A DNA stretch of 64,000 nt, taken from NCBI GenBank assembly GCA_944472155.2, contig OX235271.1:105351256-105415255 (forward strand). The letters run 5' to 3'. The notes under the pieces were generated by a model. That model was not told the DNA's origin. It saw only the letters and a program-made list of their open reading frames with translations, and ran no database searches. Positions 42,061 to 54,351 of this stretch are shown in pieces. How positions within the stretch are numbered: the stretch's first letter is position 1; each line of letters opens with the position of its first letter. This DNA is from Trichobilharzia szidati. Its lineage: Eukaryota > Platyhelminthes > Trematoda > Strigeidida > Schistosomatidae. Made by a program: the position numbers and the translations under genes.

Positions 42061-44524
42061 CTATAATAAAGTTTAAAATGAAAGGTGTTAACGAATGAAA
42101 ATGCCCGAAGAATAATCACCGAAAACAACGAAGTTATTTGAATGAAAATTAGTTATAATGAAATAGAGGGCATGCCGCCGACAAATCCTGTCATTCGCAC
42201 AGATTAAGAAACCGATAATTCTATCAAAACAACCACCCATAATATTGAACGAAAGCCGGGATTACTTCGGGAAACAATTAATCTTAGGATGTTAACTAAT
42301 ACAGCACACTGGCGAACAGGTCAACCGCGGAAATCTTGTTGGGGATCAAGGAAGTTAGTTCATTCAGTTGAATCTCATACATTTCGCTTTCTTCAGTCAA
42401 CTTGTCTATAAGTGATGACTGGATCAGATGGCGGACAGGTAGGTGAATTGTGGTGCATTGTATATCTCTGTGTTCTCTTCATACTCTGCACTATTTCTCA
42501 ATATTCAGGCCCAATCGTCTGTGATATAATAATGATAACTCAGCTGTGATTTTATTTAAAATCACGAAACTGTGAAACAGAATGCATAAACTAAGCGTTA
42601 GTTGTTGTGGCTCATAAGGCTTCACAGTTTTTAAAAAGTATGTGTAAGTGCATAGTGATATTCTGTAACATTAGGGATATAATTGTATACCGAACATTTT
42701 AAAAACTGAAAACTTTTCATGATTTGGAAATAATGTAACAAATAACCAGTAGCATCGTACTTCATGGCCTTTCTATTAAGAATATATAGAAATGGCGAAT
42801 TCACTCCCTTATTATTAGTAATCCACTTCAGTTTTATCAGAGGTACCCATAGCTGCATATCTCGTTCAAAAAGGAGAAGAGCGATAGAACTCAGACGTCT
42901 ATAAGATATTTAGTCCACAGAAAATGAATACCATAGTACAAAATGTCAAATTTCATTCGCTCATTCATTCGAGGATATGTTCCACTATCGTTTCCGACTT
43001 TCAACACCAAAAGATGTTCATAAAGAATACTAGAAATCTCAAGATGGCAGTCAACATTATCCGGTGAATTTACGAATTGATAGTCAGTAGATGACTCAAT
43101 GTCTTTTAAGTGTTGGCTTTACTCAAGATAGACCTCAACTAACTGCACTTACTAAATACTTCTCCTCTTAATGACCTTGGCGGTCCTCTACCTAGCGTGT
43201 AAGTACTGCTCAACGAACTCAAAGTAAAAAGGCTTGAGACTCGAAGTTTTCCTGAAGAGAGTTGTATTCTACACAGATGAAATATCAATTTAAATAAATA
43301 AGAATGCTGTGCAACTTATCAGATACCTCGGCTGGCTAGTAAGCTTGAAGAGTATGCTGAATGGCAGCACAACAAGGGAACGAACCAAGTACGTACAGTC
43401 GCGTCGGAAATCACAAGATGTTGTGGGGCCGAAAGGGGACGAATGCTTTAAGACAAAAATTTAGAGGTTCAAGGTACACTACAGACTAATATAACGTTGT
43501 ATCAGTGTGGTTATTGACACCCCCGAAAGCCTTCACCCTTTCTGCAAAGCAACAAGCACTTCATCGTTATGGATTAGTGCTTGTCTAAACACTCTTACTG
43601 AAAGTAGGATTACAAAACATTTCAGCTATTGCGAAAAGGAGGTTTCATAGTTATAATCAGGATACTTGAGCATTTTAAATGAAGTCAGATAAGTCCGGCC
43701 ATTCAATTTTTGGGCAAATTAAAATTTCAATCGGCGGAAACAAAGGATTATGCCACTTTAAACAACTCACTTGATTTGATGATCTCACTAAGTCTCAGCC
43801 TCCTAATATAATTCCTTTCGGTGGTGGAGTTCAGGTATAAACAGATAATGTGTTGACAATTATACGAATGAAAAAGTAATTATCTGCTTTATTTTTCCAT
43901 ATTTTCCACTAAAAATATCTACTATCAGGACGGTCATGCTACTGTCTAGTATACCAGTGCCCCACTCTACTAAGAAACAGTAAAACAATCAGGAAGTTTA
44001 AACGTTGCTTTGATATTTGTTGTACGCAACGCCAAGTGCAATGACTCACCCTATTTGATATACTTATCTGTAAAAGTTATCCAATGCATAACTTGTCATT
44101 TTATTTAAATCTCTGACTATATAGACGCTAAGTTTCTAGAGAATTAATCTACCCAAATAATTATTTGTTTGTTCTGAGAAGCAAAATTAACATTTGTAAG
44201 TGAATTCCATGAGTTCTCATCATCTATTAGCAAGAAATGTCGTGATATATCTGGATTTCGGCCGTTTGTATTTCTGCACATATGTGAAGAAACTTTTACA
44301 AGAACTGCTGAATAAGAAATCGAAATAAACTCTGCACAACAATAATCTTTCCCATTGGAAGAAAGTCATTCATCAGTTATTCAGCAATCCTGATGGCATT
44401 AATTTATCGAAAAATATCTGCAGATACATATAGTGCTGCTTGCAGCATACGCAGACTGCCTCAGTCAGACTAGCCCAACTTGCCACACTAAAAGCTGTCA
44501 TGTTGCAAGAGTGTGGACAACAAA
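42061..44524. other. No gene seen
   Basis: About 2.5 kb without a supportable exon, domain or repeat pair. The longest chance frame, 42631-42858 on the minus strand, has no recognisable feature. Confidence 0.5.
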
Positions 44525-45246
44525 ACGTGGTTGAAATTATCTCACATGCTGAAGGTCACTGGAAGAGTCAGGTGCCTGTAGGTCACTTTCGTCCATGTTA
44601 ATCGGCCATGTCGGATTGCTGTCCCCTAAACGTTCGTTTACACATTGGCTTTTCCCTTTATCCTACAGTTATTCACAACTTATCTTGATGCACATTGTTC
44701 ACAAATGTCGCGTGCCACCTCATTTTGTTTCCGTTACCGTTAAAGTCAGTTATTTCGTTTGTTTCGGAAGTTTCTACCACCCGGTCAGTTCATTCATTTC
44801 ATTGTAATTGTTTCATACTTTGCATTCATGCGTGGTTTCAGTGTTTTATTTGTTTTTCAGCTGTTTAATGAGAAAGCCCTGTGTTAACGTCTTGGAAATT
44901 ATGCACATGAACACGTTTGGGTCAGAGATGCTGCTGTTTTCATTTCATTTGTTGGTTACCCTTAATGTCGCTGGCTCAGTTGTTTACTTAATAAGTAGAA
45001 ATCTATAAAAAACAATGTCCTTCACATTCATGTTTATAACGTGCGAAAATCAACGAGTAAATCTGGTGAAAAGAGCACGAACAGAGTTGATATAAGCAGA
45101 GCTCCCAAAAAGCATATTAAATCTGAAGAATTTAAAACATGAGTTGAAGTTGAAAAAGCCTTGAAGCATTTCGAGAAGGTGAGTATTCCATCAATTTGTC
45201 TATTATCAGTTAAAATACCGGATACATTGTAAGTGAATCTAAATTA

Positions 45247-45587
45247 CAGGATTTCATCATGAGCTGACATTGGTTAGAGAACCAATGGAAAACCTGGGAG
45301 TACTGGGCAGCAGTACGCACACACCGGGGTTCGAATCCAGGACCTTCTGGTTTACAAGGCGAGCTCGTAGACTATTGAGTCACTGCGACTCGATCCAATG
45401 GCCCGTGAATTCTAACTTCTGCCAATTCACGATATAGCGCAAATGGTGTGTGCATGCTGCTGGAGAGTCCCAAACTAGGACGAAACAGCTGTCCAGTACT
45501 GCCAGGTTTTCCAGTGGTTCTCTAACTAATGTCAGCTCATGATGAAATCCTGTAATCAATCAACCAAATCCCCACAAACCAATACTA
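45247..45587. repeat. Sm-alpha-like SINE with inverted arms
   Basis: Framed by a 12-bp target duplication GAATCTAAATTA (45235-45246 and 45588-45599). Segment A has the unduplicated site near 15773. The ends are inverted copies of each other over about 60 bases (CAGGATTTCATCATGAGC... against ...GCTCATGATGAAATCCTG). On the minus strand the centre has a tRNA-like head, with A-box-like GTCGCAGTGACTCAATAG and B-box-like GGATTCGAACC. On the plus strand it has hammerhead remains. Confidence 0.8.
45453..45503 (+). ncRNA. Degenerate Sm-alpha hammerhead ribozyme
   Basis: CTGGAGAGTCCC, then AAACTAGGACGAAAC and AGCTGTCC, follow the Sm-alpha hammerhead layout: core, stem II GTCC/GGAC, GAAA and a tiny stem III before GTC. 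The core CTGATGA has become CTGGAGA, two changes in essential positions. It is probably inactive. Confidence 0.65.
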
Positions 45588-46744
45588 GAATCTAAATTAA
45601 ACAAGGATGAGCCACGTGTGAAGTATGAATGTGTGGTGTCTGTATGAACTTTTGGAAACAGAAAGAAGTCGAAAGTGAATCAGAAACCTCTAAAGGGTAA
45701 GTGTTATCTATGGTTATTAATGCATAATTTACTAGATCCAAATGCATGAAATAGGACTGTCTAAAGCCAATGTTACCAGCCATTCAATATGTTTCTGAAC
45801 AATTTTAAAAGCTAATGGCATACCATGATCTGATGACTGTGCGAATTATCATAAATAGAAGTAAGACTTTAATTAGCAGGAATAACGTTTCGGATTTTGG
45901 TCTACAATTGGTGGTTTTTCCGAAGTTACAACAAGCTGAGAAGCTGATTATTATTCGGGAAGAAAACATTGGCTTTATACAAATTGCTTGTTTCAGTCCA
46001 AATATTGAAATTCTTATTTTTCTGATGTTCGTAATTTTTCCGTGGTCATGAATTAGGATGTCCATGATTTTTAAGAAAACTTTCAATACACTTTCCTTGA
46101 ACCACCGGTCTTCTCTCTCTTGGCGAAGAATTTATTGACACGATTAGACGAACAGGTAGCAAAGTAGAATGTTCTGTGATTGAGAACCGTAGTCGTTGTG
46201 TTCCAGATTAATATCGCGCGTCTAACTGTTATAACCTTATGTATATAGTTCTTTCTTCGTGGTGCATTACAACATCTAGAAATCATAAGCACACTGTCCT
46301 CGGTGAATTTATTTTTACTTTGTAAGTGATTGGGATTAGTGCGTCATTTGAAGTAACAGGAAAAATACCTCTACACGCTATCTTTGAGATTAGGGTAAAT
46401 TTACTTTTCTCGACCAGGGGACAATCTTTTTACCAAGAAAGTTCTCAGGATGTCCGCTTTTACTTTGTAATTCAAAGATAACGTTAAGTTGTTAACTCAG
46501 GTAGTAACTACAAAAGATTACTTTCAGCGGAAACTATTTTAAGGTATCTACGTAGCTTTAGTTAATGCCTCATAGAAGTAAGCAGCGTACGTTGACTGCG
46601 TCTAAATATATTAAACGTTGTGTAGCTGGTCAAATCGTAGTTCTTAAATACAAGTTAGTCTTATAAATAATGAATGTACCGTACAAGCGTTTACTTTGTT
46701 TCGCGTACCTAGCTCATAAACATTATACCTGCATGTGGTATACA

Positions 46745-47435
46745 GTGTACTGCTTTCTTCCTGAGAAATAAGAACGCAGCCATTTGGCAACCCGACACTC
46801 AGGTTGAGTTTCAGCAAGCCTACTTAACAAAATATTCCCAGTTACTGAGTCGAAAGCAGATGTGTAATCTAGGCAAGTGCAGCGAACAAACTTAGCCCCT
46901 TTGTCTAAACTGGAGACAATGTTATGATGCAAGACTGCAGGTGCATCTAAAGTACTTCTACTATGTTTGCAGGCAAATTGTTTGGTATCGTTAAAAGCTT
47001 TAGGTGAAGATCTAAGGTTAAGTAAGAGTAACTTTTCCATAGTTTTTAGAAAAGGAGAGGTAATAGCAATAGGTCTAAATTTAATACATGTTCCAGTAGA
47101 TGAATTAGGTATAGGTACAATTTTAATGTCCTTCCAAACGGCTGGCACGATATTTCTGGAAAAAGACTCATCAAGTATGTCGACGAAGGGATTACAGGTA
47201 TCTGCATATTTTTTGAGAAAAACGCTGAGCAAACAATCTGGTCCTAGGCTACAAGAAGGATTCAGTGACTGGAGACACTTTAGAACATCAATTGTATTGA
47301 AACCAGGGAAGCAAGTTTCATTAACACTTGTGACACTAGAAAGCTTGGCTCTCGTGGGAGATTGTATGAGAGACTTGTGTAGTGTACACACATCAAATGA
47401 GTAGGGAATACTGTTGTCACACTGATTGTAATCAG
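46745..47435 (-). pseudogene. Non-LTR reverse transcriptase fragment in segment B
   Basis: About 220 open codons on the minus strand: LNPSCSLGPDCLLSVFLKKY, VPAVWKDIKIVPIPNSS, FRPIAITSPFLKTMEKLLL, and CLDYTSAFDSV. It is the N-terminal half of a jockey/CR1-like reverse transcriptase and stops before the catalytic box, at the boundary with segment B sequence near 46745. Both ends are missing, which is odd for a LINE copy. Confidence 0.82.
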
Positions 47436-49149
47436 ATGCATAAGGTTAATTTAATATCAACAAGGTAGATATGCAAATGCTGCAGTTGTTGATCATAAAC
47501 ATGTTGAGTATTAGATAACAACACATGATTCAGCGGCGTATTGTTAATAAATAAAAATTGTCTCTCAGCTCGTCGCCAGGTAAACAGTCTAGTTGATGAT
47601 GTCAATGCATATTAACAGAATAATGAAGTAGCTATCAACACTAAGTTACTACACTTGCCTGAACTGCATACTTGGCGTTTAACAGTATACAGACACGCAA
47701 CTAGCTAAACAAGGCATCTTTAGAGTGTCGAACAGTGCAGAATTATTATTCAACTTGCTGGGTCCTACTTAGTTTTTACAACGTGATATTGTACAGAAAC
47801 AGAAGCGAAATCTTATGAATGACTAAAGTAACAGTCTCATAATACTATAGTAAATCTCAGTTGCACTAACTAGGCTTAACACGCAGTAGACTGAATTCAC
47901 ATATTACAAAAGCACAAAGTATAGCGACTTATTGAGGAAGTCCAGAGGAAGTAGAAATTCAGAGTATATTAAACATTTCATTAATTTACAAAAGGAAATT
48001 TTGATGAGGAGTATTAGCATCAGTTTGACCGACTGACATTTCCGCCGATTTCATGTTCGACGAACTTCATATAACTAAATCATGAAGCACAACATGAAGT
48101 TATGGGAGATAATTTTATATACTAATATGCGATACGAATACACTGAGTCTGTTAATACTAAACAAAATTCTCATACAAATAAAAGTATTTGTAGCTCACA
48201 GTTGGTTTTTATATTGACGCTGTATGCATGAATAGACCACATGCGTTTTCCAGCATTAGAGGATTATACGCGAATTTCAAGACAATCTGTGGAAAATCCA
48301 TACTGTTAAGCTTTTATTCTCTCATCAAGATTACTTGCAGACCAACTTCACAATAAATACACTTGCATTAAAAGAAGTATTTCAAATGTGTAACTTAGAA
48401 ATTATTCCACAATCTCAGCAATGTCTAGTGAACATGGTTTCGTGAATCCCACCGAAATTACATTCCCATATTTAGGAAACTATAGCAATCAAACATAAAC
48501 TGAGCATGTCTCAACTCTAAAAAGCCATGCACAGTGTTGACAGCATAGAGAAACACTTAAAATATTCAAAGATACACAGACCCTTTGTGTTGATGAGGAT
48601 AACAACGCCATATAATACAACCTAGACATTCAGTCGTGATACTGCATCATGTGATTGGAAATTTCAGGAGAAATTCATCGCCACTGTTGGTGATCAAAAC
48701 TATTGCAGCATTAAGTATACAGTGTCAGCGGGAATGGCATAACAGACAGTGAATTGATAATGACAGAGCTGACTAGATTCAGTTCCCATAATCAACACAA
48801 TGCATATGAATAATAATAGTATAAGCTGAAACGATGAGTAAAATTAAACGAGTAATCGCATTCTCCACTGCACTGCACTTGCAGCAATAATGAGAACCAC
48901 CCACATTTGTAGGCCTAGCAGTGATCCTACCAGACAATTGCACAATATTAATAAATTTGGGATATTTTTATATATTTAATCCATTGCACCAGAGAGTATA
49001 TATACATTAAATCCACTTGGAGATAACCTCTCAACTTACGATAATTCCTGTCCAAACATGTGTACAGTAAGACACATCTACATGATAACTTCTGTTCCCA
49101 CAGAAGGTTCTGTTAGCATTTATAGGTGATTTCCATGTACTGATAGCAT

Positions 49150-50640
49150 TCCTTTTGTCAAATAGTACTGTTCTTCACACGAAAATAGGCCGCAGTGACG
49201 TCCTGAGACGTGAAGTCTTCATTGAATGATACTATGCCGAAAGGTGCAGCTTTTACATATAGTAGATTATTTGTGTAGATGACATTGCCCTTCAACTATC
49301 CAATCCTCCTCATTATAACGATATTTTGACACAGTCCGCCTGAAACACTGATCATTGCAACCAATATGCTAAGAGTGTGCCGCAGTCAGATTACATGACG
49401 CGGACACCATCATGACTAGTCAGCAAATGAGAATTCCTATCAATCTAGAATACATATAACACAATTTTATTACAACGTATCGACAAAATAATTTACCATG
49501 AGGAATTTCAACCAAAGTGGCGGATAAGTTCGACTCCAGCTGTATATTTCTATCGAAAAACACGTCTGCGAAAGCCGCTTCCAAAAGCTACTTCGTTGGG
49601 AACAATCGTCATCTCACTTTGATGAGGTTATATAATGTGTGGTACACAGCCACCGAATTCATATATTTAGCGTATCTGATGCAACATCAAGCCAAACAAG
49701 TAATTTTAGCTATACAAATTTTAAAAGATGTCCTTCAGATATAAAAATTATACCTATCAGTGCTGCTTGAATTCTTCATGTACCTTTATAATCGGGTATG
49801 TGAATTCGGGAGAATGAAGACTGCAGATGAGGATGTGATACCTTATTAAAATTTGAAAAATTCAATTAACTGACTAGTGAACAGAGAATATTCTTTCCGA
49901 CGACTTTGTGGCTTTCCTCAGTCACATGTCCATTAGATAGGGAATAGGGTGTTTATTTTAAATATACCAGGTGCAATGTTACAAAATCTGAGTTACAACA
50001 AAACTTAGAATTTCTTAGTGTCTCTCCTCTTACAACATGTATTACGTTTTAGATCATGACAAGCAATAATTGTAAGGTACTTATGATTCATCTCATACAT
50101 AGATGCCTTTCTAATTATTTTTGGAGTTGCAGAGTAGTCTGAATCCTGCTCGACTTTCCACAAAGGTTTCGGGATCATTGAGTAGCCCTATGCTGAACTG
50201 AACAAAGAATGAGTAAAACATGTCATGCTTAAGACCATGAACTTACGTTTATTCCAAGGCTTGCCAGAGGTTTTGAACAGCACATATCGACCTGTTTCCT
50301 GAGTGTGAGCTTTGGATACATACCGAGATGATCTCTCTGCAAATATCTGGTAGAGGAGTGACGGCGGAAGAAAAACGTTTGTATCTTAGGTTATTAATAC
50401 TATAAAACAGTGGAGCGTTTTACTAATTTGCAGACATCTGGTCTGTTATTGATTTATGTGCTGTGAAAATTGTTAAAATTACATTTATCAAAGACTTAAT
50501 GGGGAAATAGCCGTCAGCAAATCCGTTTCAGAATAGATACGCTCCTCTCAACAGATACAAAAAGGGCTTAGTTTACGCTCTTGTTACAACATTATAACTA
50601 CAGTATAAGTCACAAAAACAAGAAGCTCTACAGTCGTATA
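49150..50640. other. No gene seen
   Basis: AT-rich. The small frame 49517-49744 has no recognisable domain or splice context. Confidence 0.5.
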
Positions 50641-50647
50641 CCAGCGA

Positions 50648-51385
50648 GTGAGCAGAAAAAACAGAGAACACACAAGACTTCAAATAAGCATTAAGAGGAC
50701 GAAGGTGATAAAGAAAGCTAACCAATACCACCAAACACCAATCACTGACAACGGGAGAAGTCCGAAGGAAGTCAGCTCTTTCACTTATTTAGGCAGTATC
50801 GGTTCAACTACGGGCGGCATAAATCAGGATGCGGAAGGCAAGATCAGAAAAGCAAGACAGACCTTCATCAGTATGTAATCAGTGCAGAAATCTGATACAG
50901 TCAGCATAAAGAACAAGATTCGGATTTTCAACACTAATTGCCATCCATTTCTTTTACATGGGTCTGAGAATTCGCGCGTCACGAAACACATTTCCAGCAG
51001 CCTACTTCAGAATTTCATCAATAGCTGTCTTCGCTTCAGAATGAAGATCAGGTGGCTGGAAGGATAAGCGACAGAGAACCCTAGTAGCAGACTCATCTTG
51101 AAACTAATATCCAACAAATATGGCTAGGAAAGTGAAGATGGATCGGACACACACTGAAGAGACCACTGAGTGCAATCATTTGTGTTGCCCTCGAGTGAAA
51201 CCCGAATGGGAGACGACTAGCTGGGAGTCCGAGAGTGACTTGAGGGTAAACATGTGAGGAGATGAAGGACCATATGCAGTTGTGGATCCATTTGGAGACG
51301 ACTACAGAGAATGGGACTAAGTGAGGATGTGCCGTTGAAGCCCTATGTTCTACTCGGAGACCCAGGAAATTGCAAAAGTATTAAT
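50648..51385 (+). pseudogene. RTE-type LINE, 3' end
   Basis: The C-terminal reverse transcriptase region is readable in pieces: SFTYLGSIGSTTGG, EGKIRKARQTF, IKNKIRIFNTNC, FLLHGSENSRVTK and FINSCLRFRMKIRW. A stop after FISM and later frame breaks kill it. Its tail GTTGAAGCCCTATGTTCTAC around 51337 is nearly the same as the tail of the SINEs at 21.6 and 40.0 kb. It lies about 360 bases upstream of the host gene start. Confidence 0.85.
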
Positions 51386-51747
51386 CCAACGGTAACAATT
51401 CCTAACCTATTTAAATTCATCATGTGATTTCTTGAAAATTTCGCATTGCACGATATTCTTTGTGGTGGATGGTTTAGTCAATCCTTAGATATTTGTATCG
51501 AAATACGATAGTATCACATCTGCAGCCACCACTAATAATGTCTTTTAAAGCACAAGCCCTTCTGAGTTTTGGCGGCGAAATTCTGGCCAGCCACATGGAA
51601 ATAACCTTTCAAATCTAAAGAATTGAAACCTAAATTATATACACTTCTTTATTTCCTCAATCGAACTATGGGACTTAAGGTCTACTGTTGTTTTATACAA
51701 TCGCTTGTCAGAAGTCATACCTTGTGGCGCTGGTTATATTACTAAAT
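51386..51747 (+). other. Upstream region of the CtIP-like gene
   Basis: No coding signal. The promoter and transcription start should lie here or in the preceding LINE remnant. No TATA box is convincing. Confidence 0.35.
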
Positions 51748-54318
51748 ATGGATGACAAATTTAAAGAGTTGGAATGTGCTTCTATCAGGTCATTGATCAG
51801 TCTACGGACTTCATTATCTAAGGAAGTTTCTGCCTCTGTTTCTAGTAAGATTTACTTGTGGTGATATCTAGTGCTTATAGGAATCAGAAGACAATTTCAA
51901 CGAGCTCAAAATGGTTAGTAATGGAGTTCTTTTTTGATTATCCTCTAGGTGTTGACAGCGAAGTCCGTCGCCTGCAGGACGAGAACGAATCTTTAAAAAG
52001 GTAGACTCCTCAATACACTTATGTTCTTAGATCGTTAAAGCACATGGAGGATGTCATGAAAGGCAAAGAAATGGAGATATGCGGTTTGCGTAAGTCAAGT
52101 TTAAAAATACTAAGTCTCTTAGGTCGCCAAGTACAAAGCTTTTCTTCTGGGGGAGCTATGTGCACTGTATGCTCCCGAACAGTCAATGTCACAGCTGACT
52201 TGTTGGGTGCTGAGAGATGCAAAACAAAGTCCATCTTAAATCATAAACGTCCTCATTTGAATGTAAGCTGTTTTGTCTAAATTAGTTACTGTAGTACCCT
52301 TTCCCGTTTATATGGCTATCTCCCTCTGTAAGTCTATTCATATATGTGTGAATCGGACAGAAGTTCTGTGCCACTCAAATACATCAATACGACTGCGGTA
52401 GTATTGAGTAGTGCAGATTTATAGTAACAACCGACGGTAATGTGAATCCCGTTCACATCCTTCCTTGTGCAGTGCCTGTTACACTCATATGACTAATTCT
52501 GTAGATCACCTGTGATAATCAGAAGTCGTTTCCATTATGGAACTAAGAAAAACAATGTTTCAGAAATCAGTAAAGTGAATATCAAAATTAAGATGTAAGA
52601 CCACTGTACAAAATCGATGAAATTTTCTCACCTTGAATAAGACTAAACGGAAATGCACAAAATGATTGCAATTATAATTAGTTGAAGTGGACGTCATGAA
52701 TATAGGTAGGAGGGTAGCGGAGAAAACTGCAACTAATGCCCAACTCGTATGCTTCTACTAAAATTGCAATAATTTTGTCTGATAATCCTGAGCCAACTTC
52801 TAAAAAACAGTTCTTAAAATGAACCTGGAGGCCTTGCTGCTTTTAATTTTCAACTTAAGTTGAGGTTGTTTGTCAAACATCCCTTCAATATGCGGATAAA
52901 CAGGTGACAATTGTATTGTTTCTAAGATCGAGTTGAATTCTTCCTCTAAGCAGCTTGTTTATTTTACAATCTCTTCTCTTGCAAGGGGACTTTGACCCAT
53001 GTTGCTAACCCTTAGTTTTCTAACTTTCTTAGTAACTGAATTGACTTTGTGACCTTACTTGCGCTGCATTTTTCATTTCTTTGGTTTTCCCTACTTACAA
53101 TCTGCGTTTATAAGTTGTTTTCAGCCTACAACTAACCTGCCCTATTACTTCATTGTCATCTAAGCTTACAGAAATACATTTTCGTATCTGCTGCTTCTCA
53201 AGAAGATGCAGAAATAGGTCTTATTTAGCTATTTTTGGAAGACGAGAAACAGTAGACGGAGTAATGCTAGACTTCTCCAAGACCAATAACTGTTGTGTCT
53301 CACCACTGATCGTTTCTTCGAATCCAGTATTAATATTCATTTTATCAAAATAAGCCCATTCGAACTTCTCATCTGTTTTTCTTTTGTGTGCACTTGGGTG
53401 AGAATAAACGTTCGTAGTAACTAGTGCATGAGAACTGCCTACGTATGCCCCAGGAAAATATGTAGTTGTTTTCATAACAGTTGTGATCTGACAAGTTGCA
53501 TATTTTGAAAATTATGGCTGAACTGTGCTCGTAAATTTTTCCTTGATATTTGAAAGACTTCAGCATCAGATGGTGCATCCGTTTCGACCTCGAGCAGCAG
53601 TATCAAGCAACCAATCAAGAAACGCCCATGTGTCCAAGACACTGTGACGGAGAGTATCCTGGACAACCATGTCAACACAACACCTACTGGTAAGTACTTT
53701 ACTCATACGCATTATTGTTTACTGTATCAGATATTCATTCGAACAGAAACTTCATTACACTCTACATTACTGACTTTCGATAACTACTTCCTCGGCAGTT
53801 TTCTGTGGTTTTCCACCTTTCTCGCAGTTGGATAACAAGACTGAAATAACTAGTCTGGTGAGAGCTTTCTAAACTAATTTAATGTGATCGCATGCAGGTG
53901 ATTATTTCCTGTAAGCCCTGATATTTGCTAAATAAACAAAGCCTACGACTTAACATTACAGAATGTCGTGGTGTTCAGTTTCATTTCTATCAGAACCAGC
54001 AGAATTAAGACGAGTTGACTCATCAGCGCGAATCCATGCACAAAATCGCACACTCTAGAAAAGTACACATGAAACTAAGGAAAAAGTGTATTTCAGCTAA
54101 CTTTGTCAGGAAAGTTAGTGACTCGAGCTCTTTGACTTCATTGGAGGACTTTCCCTTCTTACCTAACACTACGCGTAGCCTCTTTATGACTAACCATGTT
54201 GCTCCACCCAAAATGATTGTGAATGTGGTCCTCTTGTTAATAACTGCTTGTCATATTTTACCTCCCGCTTTCAGCGACACCTCAGCTGATGGATGACTGG
54301 ATATCACGCTTACGCCAG

Positions 54319-54351
<33 letters not shown>

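Larger units (their letters stand above)
44525..49149. repeat. Segment B of a dispersed duplication (partner 15070-29498)
   Basis: Matches segment A in order and orientation. Its own insertions are a Sm-alpha-like SINE (45247-45587) and a LINE fragment (about 46745-47435). It lacks gypsy element 2, the LINE tail and the BEL/Pao chimera, so it supplies empty sites for the tail and the chimera. Its equivalent of the 15580 exon lacks the ATG and has an internal TGA. Confidence 0.85.

Noticed and set aside
53221..53475. 84-residue minus-strand frame in intron 4
   Set aside because: No domain, no splice context in phase, and it overlaps the sense intron of a well-supported gene.
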